The notes beneath the pieces are model-generated. The model was given only the letters and a program-made list of their open reading frames with translations, was not told the origin of the DNA and made no database searches. A program made the position numbers and the translations under genes. This document shows, piece by piece, positions 51,310 to 60,365 of a stretch of DNA of 64,000 nt (its first letter is position 1; each line of letters begins with the position of its first letter). Source of the DNA: Pseudomonas oryzicola (lineage in GTDB: Bacteria > Pseudomonadota > Gammaproteobacteria > Pseudomonadales > Pseudomonadaceae); contig NZ_JABWRZ020000001.1 of NCBI RefSeq assembly GCF_014269185.2, forward strand, positions 645,001 to 709,000, read 5' to 3'.

Positions 51310-53112
51310 CTAGAACCACCCGTCTTGCATGGCGAGGCAGGTGTCGTCGCGCGCCTCGAGCAATGCCAGCTCATTATGGCAGCCCGGTACTTCCCAAGTC
51401 AGGAAATAGCGTGCGGCCTGCAGCTTGCCAAGGTAGAAGTCGCGGTCGACCGGGCTGCCCTTGAGCAGGCCAAGCTCGGCGTGAATGGCCTGTTCCAGCC
51501 AGCGCCAGCCGATCACGCAGTGGCCGAAGGCCTTGAGATACAGGGCCGAGTTGGCCAGGGCACTGGCGACTTTGCCTTCGGCCAGGTCGCCGAGCAGGGC
51601 CAGGGTGACGGCTTGCAGGCGATTGACCAGTTGTTCCAGTGGCTGGCGCAGTGGGTCGAGGTTGGGGTGATGGCTGGCGCGTTCGCCGGTGGCGGCGATC
51701 AGGCGGACCAGTTGCTTGAGCCCGGCGCCGTTGTGTTGTGCCAGCTTGCGGCCCAGCAGGTCAAGCGACTGGATGCCCTCGGTGCCTTCGTGAATGGGGT
51801 TCAGGCGGTTGTCGCGATAGTACTGCTCGACGGGGTATTCACGGGTGTAGCCGTGGCCGCCAAGAATCTGGATCGCCAGTTCGTTGGCCTTGAGGCAGAA
51901 CGTCGAAGGCCAGGACTTTACGATCGGGGTCAGCAGGTCGAGCAGGTCCTGTGCCTGCTTGCGGGTGCTTTCATCGGCGGCGGTGTGGGTGTCATCGAAC
52001 AGGCGCGCTGCGTACAGGCCCAGGTCGAACGCGCCTTCCACATAGGCCTTCTGGGCCAGCAGCATGCGCTTCACATCCGTGTGCTCGACAATCGGCACCG
52101 CCGGGCTGTGCGGGTCCTTGTTGTCCGGCAGCCGGCCCTGCGGCCGCTGGCGGGCATAGTCCAGCGAGTACAGGTAACCGGCGTAGCCGAGCATCACTGC
52201 GCCCATGCCAACGCCGATGCGGGCTTCGTTCATCATCTGGAACATGCAGGCCAGGCCCTGGTGCGGCTGGCCGACCAGGTAGCCAACGCACTGGCCGTTG
52301 TCGCCGAAGTTCAGCGCGGTGGAGGTGGTGCCACGCCAGCCCATCTTGTGGAACAGCCCGGCCAGCAGCACGTCGTTGCGTGGGCCGCGGCTGCCGTCCG
52401 GGTTGACCAGGTACTTCGGCACGATGAACAGCGAGATGCCTTTCACCCCGGGCGGGGCGTCCGGCAGCTTGGCCAGCACCATGTGCACGATGTTTTCCGA
52501 CAGTTCGTGGTCGCCGCCGGAAATGAAGATCTTGTTGCCCTTGAGCCGGTAGCTGCCGTCACCGGCAGGCTCGGCACGGGTGCGGATATCGGCAAGCGAA
52601 GAGCCGGCATGGGGTTCGGTCAGGGCCATTGTGCCGAAGTAACGGCCCTCGATCATTGGCTGCAGGAACAGGCGCTTCTGTTCTTCGCCGCCGAAGCTTT
52701 CGATCAGGTTGGCTGCGCCCATGGTCAGGAACGGGTAGGCCGTGGTGCCGGCGTTGGCGGCCTGGAAGTGGGCGAAGCAGGCCTGTGAGACCAGGCTGGG
52801 CAACTGCATGCCGCCGACCTCGAAGTCGCGGTTGGCGTTGAGGAAGCCTGCTTCAAGGAAGGCGTTGATGGCAGGTTTCACTTCCGGGATCAGTTCGGCG
52901 CGGCCGTCGACGTAGCGTGGCTCGTTTTCATCGGCTTTGCGGTTGTGCGGGGCGAAGAGCTTTTCGGCGATGGTGCGGGCGGTGGTGAGCGCGGCGTCGA
53001 AGGTTTCGCGGCTGTGTTCGGCAAAGCGCGGGCGCTGGGTCAAGGCTTCGGCGTCGAGTACTTCGTAGAGCTCGAAGGCCAGGTTGCGGGGGCTGAGCAG
53101 GGTCTCGGGCAT
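51310..53112 (-). CDS. Acyl-CoA dehydrogenase, long form
   Basis: A 600-residue FAD-dependent acyl-CoA dehydrogenase with the extra C-terminal domain of the long bacterial class. Motifs: FGTMALTEPHAGSSLADI (FAD-binding), LKGNKIFISGGDHEL, the ILGGHGYTREYPVEQYYRDNRL segment and IHEGTEGIQSLDLLGRK. It should oxidise an acyl-CoA to the enoyl-CoA; chain length and branching are unknown. It is followed by the TldD/TldE-like pair in what appears to be one operon. No electron-transfer flavoprotein gene is close. Confidence 0.92.
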   Translation of the reverse strand: MPETLLSPRNLAFELYEVLDAEALTQRPRFAEHSRETFDAALTTARTIAEKLFAPHNRKADENEPRYVDGRAELIPEVKPAINAFLEAGFLNANRDFEVGGMQLPSLVSQACFAHFQAANAGTTAYPFLTMGAANLIESFGGEEQKRLFLQPMIEGRYFGTMALTEPHAGSSLADIRTRAEPAGDGSYRLKGNKIFISGGDHELSENIVHMVLAKLPDAPPGVKGISLFIVPKYLVNPDGSRGPRNDVLLAGLFHKMGWRGTTSTALNFGDNGQCVGYLVGQPHQGLACMFQMMNEARIGVGMGAVMLGYAGYLYSLDYARQRPQGRLPDNKDPHSPAVPIVEHTDVKRMLLAQKAYVEGAFDLGLYAARLFDDTHTAADESTRKQAQDLLDLLTPIVKSWPSTFCLKANELAIQILGGHGYTREYPVEQYYRDNRLNPIHEGTEGIQSLDLLGRKLAQHNGAGLKQLVRLIAATGERASHHPNLDPLRQPLEQLVNRLQAVTLALLGDLAEGKVASALANSALYLKAFGHCVIGWRWLEQAIHAELGLLKGSPVDRDFYLGKLQAARYFLTWEVPGCHNELALLEARDDTCLAMQDGWF

Positions 53113-53415
53113 GGTTGCGGTCCTGAGGCGGGATGCTGCGAGTGTAGGTGGTTGGATGGCAAGAAAGGAGGTTAATAGGATTTGGTGATAGGGGTTCAGA
53201 AACTATTGAGGCCGCAGCTTTGACGCTAAAGAAAACGAAAGGCGAAAATTGATGCTAGTGGTCAACTGATTAGCGTATTCAGTTACGGATCAGGTATAGG
53301 TTCGTCAGCTTTTCATGGTATGCGGACCGATAAATTGATCTCCGGTTTAGGTGCGCCATCTGGGAAATTAAAAAGGAGAGCCGAGGCTCTCCTTTTCTTC
53401 AGCAACCCTCAGCCA
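53113..53415. other. Intergenic region between putA and the acyl-CoA dehydrogenase gene
   Basis: About 300 bp with lower GC than the surroundings and no convincing ORF. It holds the putA terminator at its upstream end (53371-53396) and, between roughly 53160 and 53330, an AT-rich stretch that should contain the acyl-CoA dehydrogenase promoter. I could not fix promoter boxes. Confidence 0.55.
53371..53396 (-). terminator. Intrinsic terminator of putA
   Basis: AAAAGGAGAGCC and GGCTCTCCTTTT form a perfect 12-bp stem with a GA centre. On the minus strand it ends in CTCCTTTTTAATTT, a T-tract 20 bases after the putA stop. Confidence 0.9.
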
Positions 53416-56400
53416 TCAGCCAATGGTCATCAGGCTGGCGTTACCACCCGCCGCCGCAGTGTTCACACTCACCGCCCGCTCGATCACCAGGCGCTCCAGC
53501 GCAATCTGATGATCCCCGCTGGACAGCCCGTGTACACCGACGATTGCCCCGGCACGCTTGGCCACCTGCTGGCACACGCCGCGCAGCTGGTCCGAGTCGC
53601 CATGGTGGATCACGGCGTCGAACGCCACTTCGTCCTTGTTCCAGTCCGCTACCAGCTTGATCTTGGCCTGCAGCTCTTTCGGCAGGCGAGCGCGCAGGCC
53701 CTTGCCAGGTTCACCGTCTACCCACACCGCCGAGCTACCCACAGCCAGCACTGCGGCGAACTGCGCCAGCAGGTCGGCTTCGTTGTCAGCCAGGCACAGC
53801 ACGTGCTCACGCGGCAGGATGGTGTAGCTGTTGCGCTCGCCGGTCGGGCCTGGCAGCAGGCGGGCGATGCCGCTCTGCGACTGGCTGGCAAACTGGTTGC
53901 ACAGCACGGCCAGGTCGGCATGCTGGTTGCTCTCGGCCCAGGCTTTCAGGCCGTGCAACGGCTTGATCAGTTGCTCGTGCAGGGTGCGGTCTGGCTTGCC
54001 TTCGCCGTCCTGCTGCTGGAAGTGGCGGCCAATCGCGTCGGCCGGGCGGGTCGACAGCAGGCGGTACAGGTACAGCGGGCCGCCGGCTTTCGGGCCGGTG
54101 CCGGACAGGCCTTCACCACCGAACGGTTGCACACCGACCACTGCACCAACGATGTTGCGGTTGACGTACATGTTGCCGGCATTGGCGGTTTCCACCACCT
54201 TGGCAATGGTCTCGTCGATGCGCGTGTGCACGCCGAGGGTCAGGCCGTAACCGGAGTTGTTGATCTGCTCGATCAGCTGGTCGAGATTGCGGCGGTTGTA
54301 GCGCACCACGTGCAGCACCGGGCCGAAGATCTCACGCTTCAGTTCGTCGAAGCTTTCCAGTTCGATCAGGGTCGGCATGACGAAGGTACCGCGCTTGATC
54401 TCGGCGGCATCGGCAATCGCCACCTGGTAGACCGGGCGGCCTTTCTCACGCATGCCCTGGATGTGCTTCTCGATGCCGGCCTTGGCTTCGGCGTCGATCA
54501 CCGGGCCGATGTCCACGGCCAGGCGGTCCGGGCTACCCAGGCGGCTTTCGGCCATGGCGCCCTTGAGCATTTCGATCACGCGGTCGGCGGAGTCTTCCTG
54601 CAGGCACAGCACGCGCAGTGCCGAGCAACGCTGGCCGGCGCTGTCGAAGGCCGAGGACACCACGTCGATCACCACCTGCTCGGTCAGCGCCGAGGAGTCG
54701 ACGATCATCGCGTTCTGGCCACCGGTTTCGGCGATCAGCGGGATCGGGCGGCCCTGGTTGTCCAGACGGCCGGCGACGTTGCGCTGGAGCAGGCGGGCGA
54801 CTTCGGTGGAGCCGGTAAACATCACGCCCTTGACGCGCTCGTCACCGACCAGGCCGGCACCGACGGTTTCGCCACGGCCTGGCAGCAGTTGCAGCACGCC
54901 TTGCGGAATGCCGGCCTCCAGCAGCAGACGCACGGCCTGGGCGGCGATCAGCGGGGTTTGCTCGGCCGGCTTGGCCAGCACCGGGTTACCGGCGGCCAGG
55001 GCCGCGGCCACCTGGCCGGTGAAGATCGCCAGCGGGAAGTTCCACGGGCTGATGCACACCACCGGGCCCAACGGGCGGTGGGCGTCGTTGCTGAAGTCGT
55101 TGCGTGCCTGCACCGCGTAGTAGCGCAGGAAGTCCACGGCTTCACGCACTTCGGCGATGGCGTTGGCGAAGGTCTTGCCGGCTTCGCGGATGAGCAGGCC
55201 CATCAGCGGCTGGATCTCGGCTTCCATCAGGTCGGCGGTGCGTTCCAGGATGGCAGCACGTTCGGCCGGTGGGGTGGCCTGCCAGATCGGTGCGGCATTC
55301 AATGCGCACTGGATGGCGTTGTCGACGTCGGCGACAGTGGCTTCCTGCACATGGCCGACCACGTCGCGGTGGTCCGCCGGGTTCAGCACGGCGACGGCAG
55401 CGCTCTCGCTGGCGGCGCAGGCCAGCAGCGGGGCGGCTTTCCAGTCGTTGTGGGCAGTGGCCAGCATGGCGCAGGACAGCGACGCCAGGCGGTGTTCGTT
55501 GGCCATGTCGATGCCGGCCGAGTTGGCCCGCTCGCTGCCATACAGCTCACGCGGCAGCGGGATGCGCGGGTGCGGCAGGCCGATGCTGCCTTCCTGGGTG
55601 CCCATGCGCTCGATGCTGGCGACCGGGTCGGCGACCAGTTCCTGGATGGAGATCGAATGGTCGGCGATGCGGTTGACGAACGAAGTGTTGGCGCCGTTCT
55701 CCAGCAGGCGACGCACCAGGTAGGCCAGCAGCGTTTCGTGGGTGCCGACCGGTGCATAGACGCGGCACGGGCGGTTCAGCTTGCCTTCGGAAATCTTGCC
55801 GACCACCTGCTCGTACAACGGCTCGCCCATGCCGTGAAGGCACTGGAACTCGTACTGGCCCGGGTAGTAGTTCTGGCCGGCAATATGGTAGATGGCCGAC
55901 AGGGTGTGGGCGTTGTGGGTGGCGAACTGCGGGTAAATGGCTTCTGGCACCGCCAGCAGCTTGCGGGCGCAGGCCACGTAGGACACGTCGGTGTACACCT
56001 TGCGGGTATAGACCGGGTAGCCTTCCAGGCCTTCGACCTGGGCGCGCTTGATCTCGCTGTCCCAGTAGGCGCCCTTCACCAGGCGGATCATCAGGCGGTG
56101 ACGGCTGCGCTTGGCCAGGTCGATGACATAGTCGATCACGTAAGGGCAGCGCTTCTGGTAGGCCTGGATGACGAAGCCGATACCGTTCCAGCCGGCCAGC
56201 GAAGGCTCGAAGCACAGGCGCTCGAGCAGGTCGAGCGACAGCTCCAGGCGGTCGGCTTCCTCGGCGTCGATGTTCAGGCCGATGTCATACTGCTTGGCCA
56301 GCAGGGTCAGCGACAGCAGGCGCGGGTACAGCTCTTCCATCACGCGCTCGTACTGGGCGCGGCTGTAGCGCGGGTGCAGGGCCGACAGCTTGATCGAGAT

Positions 56401-57369
56401 GCCCGGGCCTTCATAGATGCCACGGCCGTGGGAGGCCTTGCCGATCGAATGGATGGCCTGCTCGTAGGACGCCAGGTACTTCTGTGCGTCATGCTCGGTC
56501 AGTGCGGCTTCGCCGAGCATGTCGTAGGAATAGCGGAAGCCCTTGGACTCGAAGCGGCTGGCGTTGGCCAGGGCTTCGGCGATGGTTTCGCCAGTGACGA
56601 ACTGCTCGCCCATCAGGCGCATGGCCATGTCGACGCCCTTGCGGATCATCGGCTCGCCGCTCTTGCCAATAATACGGGTGAGCGAGGCAGTGAGGCCGGA
56701 TTCGTTGTGGGTGGACACCAGCTTGCCGGTCAGCAGCAGCCCCCAGGTGGCGGCATTGACGAACAGCGACGGGCTGTTGCCCAGGTGTGGCTGCCAGTTG
56801 CCGGTGCTGATCTTGTCGCGGATCAGCGCATCACGGGTGCCCTTGTCGGGGATGCGCAGCAGGGCTTCGGCCAGGCACATCAGCGCCACGCCTTCCTGGG
56901 ACGACAGCGAGAACTCCTGCAGCAGGCCCTGGACGATACCGGCGCGGCCACCGGCGCTCTTCTGGTTACGCAGTTTTTCCGCAAGGCCTGCGGCCATCTT
57001 GTTGGTCGCCTCGGCCAGTGGGACGCTCAGGCGTGCCTGTTCCAGCAGCATCGGCACCACTTCCTGTTCGGGGCGGCGATAGGCGGCGGTAATCGCCGAG
57101 CGCAGCACCGACTGCGGCAGGATGCTCTCGGCGAATTCGAGGAAGCACTGGTGGCTGTGGTCGGGCTGGATTTCTCCAGCGTCGTCGGCCAGGTTGCTGG
57201 CGTGACCGTTGAGTTCGGTCAGGGTGGCACCACCCTCGAGCTTCTCCAGGTAGTTGAAGATCGCTTGCTTGATCAACCAGTGCGGCGTGCGGTCAATGGA
57301 CTGCGCAGCTGCCTTGAGTCGCTCACGGGTCGGGTCATCGAGTTTGACCCCAAGGGTGGTCGTCGCCAT
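53416..57369 (-). CDS. putA: PutA, trifunctional proline dehydrogenase / P5C dehydrogenase / put repressor
   Basis: A 1317-residue protein oxidising proline to glutamate. Residues 1-47 form a ribbon-helix-helix DNA-binding domain (TTTLGVKLDDPTRERLKAA ... LIKQAIFNYLEKLE). The proline dehydrogenase barrel includes LSALHPRYSRAQYERV and RLVKGAYWDSEIKRAQVEG. The aldehyde dehydrogenase half has LIAETGGQNAMIVDSSAL and the catalytic Cys915 in AGQRCSALR, close to Cys917 of E. coli PutA. Without proline PutA represses the put genes; with proline it moves to the membrane. Operator-like GTTGCA hexamers fill the divergent gap to putP. It ends at an intrinsic terminator. Confidence 0.97.
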   Translation of the reverse strand: MATTTLGVKLDDPTRERLKAAAQSIDRTPHWLIKQAIFNYLEKLEGGATLTELNGHASNLADDAGEIQPDHSHQCFLEFAESILPQSVLRSAITAAYRRPEQEVVPMLLEQARLSVPLAEATNKMAAGLAEKLRNQKSAGGRAGIVQGLLQEFSLSSQEGVALMCLAEALLRIPDKGTRDALIRDKISTGNWQPHLGNSPSLFVNAATWGLLLTGKLVSTHNESGLTASLTRIIGKSGEPMIRKGVDMAMRLMGEQFVTGETIAEALANASRFESKGFRYSYDMLGEAALTEHDAQKYLASYEQAIHSIGKASHGRGIYEGPGISIKLSALHPRYSRAQYERVMEELYPRLLSLTLLAKQYDIGLNIDAEEADRLELSLDLLERLCFEPSLAGWNGIGFVIQAYQKRCPYVIDYVIDLAKRSRHRLMIRLVKGAYWDSEIKRAQVEGLEGYPVYTRKVYTDVSYVACARKLLAVPEAIYPQFATHNAHTLSAIYHIAGQNYYPGQYEFQCLHGMGEPLYEQVVGKISEGKLNRPCRVYAPVGTHETLLAYLVRRLLENGANTSFVNRIADHSISIQELVADPVASIERMGTQEGSIGLPHPRIPLPRELYGSERANSAGIDMANEHRLASLSCAMLATAHNDWKAAPLLACAASESAAVAVLNPADHRDVVGHVQEATVADVDNAIQCALNAAPIWQATPPAERAAILERTADLMEAEIQPLMGLLIREAGKTFANAIAEVREAVDFLRYYAVQARNDFSNDAHRPLGPVVCISPWNFPLAIFTGQVAAALAAGNPVLAKPAEQTPLIAAQAVRLLLEAGIPQGVLQLLPGRGETVGAGLVGDERVKGVMFTGSTEVARLLQRNVAGRLDNQGRPIPLIAETGGQNAMIVDSSALTEQVVIDVVSSAFDSAGQRCSALRVLCLQEDSADRVIEMLKGAMAESRLGSPDRLAVDIGPVIDAEAKAGIEKHIQGMREKGRPVYQVAIADAAEIKRGTFVMPTLIELESFDELKREIFGPVLHVVRYNRRNLDQLIEQINNSGYGLTLGVHTRIDETIAKVVETANAGNMYVNRNIVGAVVGVQPFGGEGLSGTGPKAGGPLYLYRLLSTRPADAIGRHFQQQDGEGKPDRTLHEQLIKPLHGLKAWAESNQHADLAVLCNQFASQSQSGIARLLPGPTGERNSYTILPREHVLCLADNEADLLAQFAAVLAVGSSAVWVDGEPGKGLRARLPKELQAKIKLVADWNKDEVAFDAVIHHGDSDQLRGVCQQVAKRAGAIVGVHGLSSGDHQIALERLVIERAVSVNTAAAGGNASLMTIG

Positions 57370-57726
57370 TTCTTATCCTCGTTATTGCCACGGTTGTGGC
57401 CTAAGCTGGCGCCAAGAGTAGCTGTAGGACAATTCGGGTGCAACCAGGTGCAACCCTAATTTTTGATGAAAAAGGTGCAACTCGTCAGCTGTCCGGTCAA
57501 GCGCTCTGAAAAGGGGTGTTTTCGGTGCGTTTTATTCTGAAAACCGGCCTCATTGCTCCCAAAAGGAGCAAAAAACGGGCTTTATCGGAAAATGCGCCGG
57601 CAGGTGCAACTTGCAGGTGGAAAATGGTTGCACCCGCTTCGCGTTGTTGCATAGCATTCGCCGCCTGGGTGCAACCGCCATGGCTGCGGTTGTGCATGAG
57701 ATAAAAACAAACGCCAGGGCACACAT
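57370..57726. promoter_or_regulatory. put control region with seven GTTGCA hexamers
   Basis: This 357-bp gap between divergent putA and putP carries GTTGCA (either strand) at 57439, 57449, 57476, 57605, 57627, 57646 and 57670. The first two are exactly ten bases apart, on the same face of the helix. E. coli PutA binds GTTGCA-containing operators between the same two genes. A small hairpin TTGCTCC/GGAGCAA (57553-57571) lies in the middle. Promoter boxes for both genes must lie here but I could not place them safely. Confidence 0.85.
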
Positions 57727-59205
57727 ATGGGCAACCCACTAACGATCACGTTCGTGATCTACATCGCGGCAATGGTGCTGATCGGCTTCGCGGCCTATCG
57801 CTCCACCAAGAACCTCTCCGACTACATCCTCGGCGGACGCAGCCTGGGCAGCGTGGTTACCGCGCTTTCTGCCGGTGCGTCAGACATGAGCGGCTGGCTG
57901 CTGATGGGCCTGCCGGGCGCCATCTACTTCGCCGGTTTGTCCGAAGCCTGGATTGCCATCGGCCTGACCGTCGGCGCCTACCTGAACTGGCTGTTCGTCG
58001 CTGGCCGCCTGCGCGTGCAGACCGAGCACAACGGCGATGCACTGACCCTGCCGGACTACTTCTCCAGCCGTTTCGAAGACCATAGCGGCCTGCTGCGGAT
58101 CATTTCGGCCATCGTGATCCTGGTGTTCTTCACCATCTATTGCGCTTCCGGCATCGTTGCCGGTGCCCGTCTGTTCGAGAGCACCTTCGGCATGCCGTAC
58201 GAAACCGCCCTGTGGGCCGGCGCGGCGGCAACCATCGCCTACACCTTCATTGGTGGGTTCCTGGCAGTGAGCTGGACCGATACCGTGCAGGCATCGCTGA
58301 TGATCTTCGCGCTTATCCTCACCCCGGTGATCGTGCTGATCTCCACCGGCGGTTTCGACCAGACCTTTGCCGCCGTCGAGGCGGTCAACCCGGCGCACTT
58401 CGACATGCTCAAGGGTGCAACCTTCATCGGCGTCATCTCGCTGATGGGCTGGGGCCTGGGCTATTTCGGCCAGCCGCACATCCTGGCGCGTTTCATGGCT
58501 GCCGACTCGGTGAAGTCGATCGCCAACGCCCGTCGTATCTCCATGACCTGGATGATCCTGTGCCTGGCTGGTACCTGTGCCGTGGGCTTCTTCGGTATCG
58601 CCTACTTCTCGGCTCATCCCGAGCTGGCCGGCCCGGTTACCGAGAACCACGAGCGTGTGTTCATCGAGCTGGCCAAGATCCTGTTCAACCCGTGGGTCGC
58701 CGGTGTACTGCTGTCGGCCATCCTGGCCGCCGTCATGAGCACCCTGAGCTGCCAGCTGCTGGTGTGCTCCAGCGCCCTGACCGAGGACTTCTACAAGGCC
58801 TTCCTGCGCAAGAATGCTTCGCAGGTCGAGCTGGTGTGGGTCGGTCGCCTGATGGTGCTGGCCGTGGCCCTGATCGCCATCGCCCTGGCCGCCAACCCGG
58901 AAAACCGTGTGCTGGGCCTGGTGGCTTATGCCTGGGCCGGTTTCGGTGCTGCATTCGGCCCGGTGGTGCTGATTTCGGTGCTGTGGAAAGGCATGACCCG
59001 TAACGGCGCGCTGGCCGGTATCGTGGTCGGTGCGCTGACCGTGATCCTGTGGAAGAACTTCGACACCCTCGGGTTGTACGAAATCATCCCGGGCTTCCTG
59101 TTCGCCAGCATCGCCATCATCGTGGTGAGCAAGCTGGGCAACCCGTCGAAAGCGATGGTACAGCGCTTCGAAACGGCTGATGCGGCGTATCACGCTGACA
59201 AGTAA
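57727..59205 (+). CDS. putP: PutP, sodium/proline symporter
   Basis: A 492-residue member of the sodium:solute symporter family with about 13 membrane helices. Sequence features include ILGGRSLGSVVTALSAGASDMSGWLLMGLPG early (Na+/proline site), FGQPHILARFMAADSVKSI (SSF signature) and LLSAILAAVMSTLSCQLLVCSSALTEDFYK in helix 8-9. It imports proline with Na+ for PutA. The start at 57727 sits right after the GTTGCA cluster with only a weak ribosome site (CAGGG), consistent with tight control. Confidence 0.97.
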   Translation: MGNPLTITFVIYIAAMVLIGFAAYRSTKNLSDYILGGRSLGSVVTALSAGASDMSGWLLMGLPGAIYFAGLSEAWIAIGLTVGAYLNWLFVAGRLRVQTEHNGDALTLPDYFSSRFEDHSGLLRIISAIVILVFFTIYCASGIVAGARLFESTFGMPYETALWAGAAATIAYTFIGGFLAVSWTDTVQASLMIFALILTPVIVLISTGGFDQTFAAVEAVNPAHFDMLKGATFIGVISLMGWGLGYFGQPHILARFMAADSVKSIANARRISMTWMILCLAGTCAVGFFGIAYFSAHPELAGPVTENHERVFIELAKILFNPWVAGVLLSAILAAVMSTLSCQLLVCSSALTEDFYKAFLRKNASQVELVWVGRLMVLAVALIAIALAANPENRVLGLVAYAWAGFGAAFGPVVLISVLWKGMTRNGALAGIVVGALTVILWKNFDTLGLYEIIPGFLFASIAIIVVSKLGNPSKAMVQRFETADAAYHADK

Positions 59206-59224
59206 TACCGGTTGAATCGGCGGC

Positions 59225-59320
59225 GCCTGCTTCGCGGGCCTGCCCGCTCCCACAGGAACTCCACAGCATTTGAGATCTGTGCAGGCCGTGTGGGAGCGGG
59301 CAAGCCCGCGAAGCAGCTCG
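59225..59320. repeat. Inverted REP pair between putP and rlmJ
   Basis: GCCTGCTTCGCGGGCCTGCCCGCTCCCACAGG-type unit (59225-59256) faces GTGTGGGAGCGGGCAAGCCCGCGAAGCAG (59288-59316), about 32 bases apart. Together they make a large stem that likely ends the putP transcript. Confidence 0.8.
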
Positions 59321-59390
59321 CGCCGATCGACAGGCAGGCCTGACTCCGCCTGCAAGGCAAGGTAAACTTGCCACCCCCGCAGGAGTTGCC

Positions 59391-60227
59391 ATGAATTATC
59401 GTCACGCCTTCCACGCCGGCAACCACGCCGACGTCCTCAAGCACATCGTGCTGACCCGCCTCATCGCCCTGATGTCGCGCAAGGAGCAGCCGTTCGCCTA
59501 CATCGACACCCACGCAGGGCTCGGCCTGTACGACCTGCAAGGTGACCAGGCAACCCGCACCGGCGAATACCTGGAAGGGGTGGCCCGCCTGTGGAACCGC
59601 GATGACCTGCCGGCCATGGCTGCTGACTACCTGCGTATCATCAAGCGCCTGAATGCTGATGGCGAGCTGCGCTATTACCCCGGTTCGCCCGAGCTGGCCC
59701 GCCGCCTGATGCGCCAGCAGGACCGCGCCCTGCTCAACGAGAAGCACCCCGAAGACGGGCCGCTGCTCAAGGAAAACATGAAGAAGGACCCGCGCGTGGT
59801 CGTGCACCTGGGCGAAGGTTGGCATGTGCCGCGCGCCCTGCTGCCGGTGCAGGAAAAGCGCGCGATCATGCTGATCGACCCGCCGTTCGAGCAGGCTGAT
59901 GAATTGAAGCGCTGCACCACGGCGATGAAAGAAGCGATCAGCCGCATGCGCCAGACGGTCGCGGCCATCTGGTATCCGATCAAGGATCAGCGTTCGCTGA
60001 CCCGTTTCTACCAGGACCTGACCAGCACCGGCGCACCGAAGCTGCTGCGGGTCGAGCTGTACGTGCACCACCAGGACAGCCCGCAGGGCCTCAATGGTTC
60101 TGGCCTGGCCATCGCCAACCCGCCGTGGGGGCTGGAGGAAGAACTCCGCGAGCTGCTGCCATGGCTGGCCAAGGAGCTGGCGCAGACCGCCGGTAGCTTC
60201 CGTATGGACTGGCTGATCGCCGAATAA
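59391..60227 (+). CDS. rlmJ: RlmJ, 23S rRNA (adenine2030-N6)-methyltransferase
   Basis: A 278-residue SAM-dependent methyltransferase. The N-terminus MNYRHAFHAGNHADVLKHIVL is the RlmJ signature; YIDTHAGLGLYDL is the SAM-site region; catalytic motif IV is LIDPPFEQADELKR (DPPF), as in the E. coli enzyme. The C-terminal LNGSGLAIANPPWGLEEELREL is also conserved. It methylates N6 of A2030 before assembly of the 50S subunit. The preceding leader contains CGCAGGAG. It is monocistronic or starts a unit ahead of the LPS-type genes, with a hairpin between. Confidence 0.95.
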   Translation: MNYRHAFHAGNHADVLKHIVLTRLIALMSRKEQPFAYIDTHAGLGLYDLQGDQATRTGEYLEGVARLWNRDDLPAMAADYLRIIKRLNADGELRYYPGSPELARRLMRQQDRALLNEKHPEDGPLLKENMKKDPRVVVHLGEGWHVPRALLPVQEKRAIMLIDPPFEQADELKRCTTAMKEAISRMRQTVAAIWYPIKDQRSLTRFYQDLTSTGAPKLLRVELYVHHQDSPQGLNGSGLAIANPPWGLEEELRELLPWLAKELAQTAGSFRMDWLIAE

Positions 60228-60236
60228 TATCGGTTG

Positions 60237-60264
60237 CCTGTACCGGCTTCATCGCCGGTACAGG
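60237..60264. repeat. Strong hairpin after rlmJ
   Basis: Perfect 11-bp stem CCTGTACCGGC (60237-60247) / GCCGGTACAGG (60254-60264), six-base loop, ten bases after the rlmJ stop. There is no T-tract. It may act as a 3' stabiliser or a weak terminator. Confidence 0.6.
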
Positions 60265-60290
60265 TTGCCGCGTTGCGCACATGTTTGCGT

Positions 60291-60296
60291 TATAAT
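60291..60296 (+). promoter_or_regulatory. Consensus -10 box upstream of the carbamoyltransferase gene
   Basis: Perfect TATAAT about 70 bp before the TTG start. Upstream TTG-containing candidates (TTGCGC at 12-bp spacing, TTGCCG at 20 bp) are poorly spaced, so the -35 is uncertain. It probably drives the carbamoyltransferase-glycosyltransferase-mig-14 operon. Confidence 0.5.
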
Positions 60297-60365
60297 CCCG
60301 CCCTTTAGCCGCCACCCGCCCACCGAGCCGCTGGCGCATTTCTACCGAATGAAGAGGTTGATCCC

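Noticed and set aside
53320..57459. Plus-strand open frame of 1379 codons opposite putA
   Set aside because: It lies exactly antisense to putA, which has full domain motifs. GC-rich third positions keep the opposite frame open; the translation is low-complexity (Val, Gln, His, Gly rich) with no recognisable domain.
60237..60264. Intrinsic terminator after rlmJ
   Set aside because: The stem is strong but no T-tract follows, so it is listed only as a hairpin.
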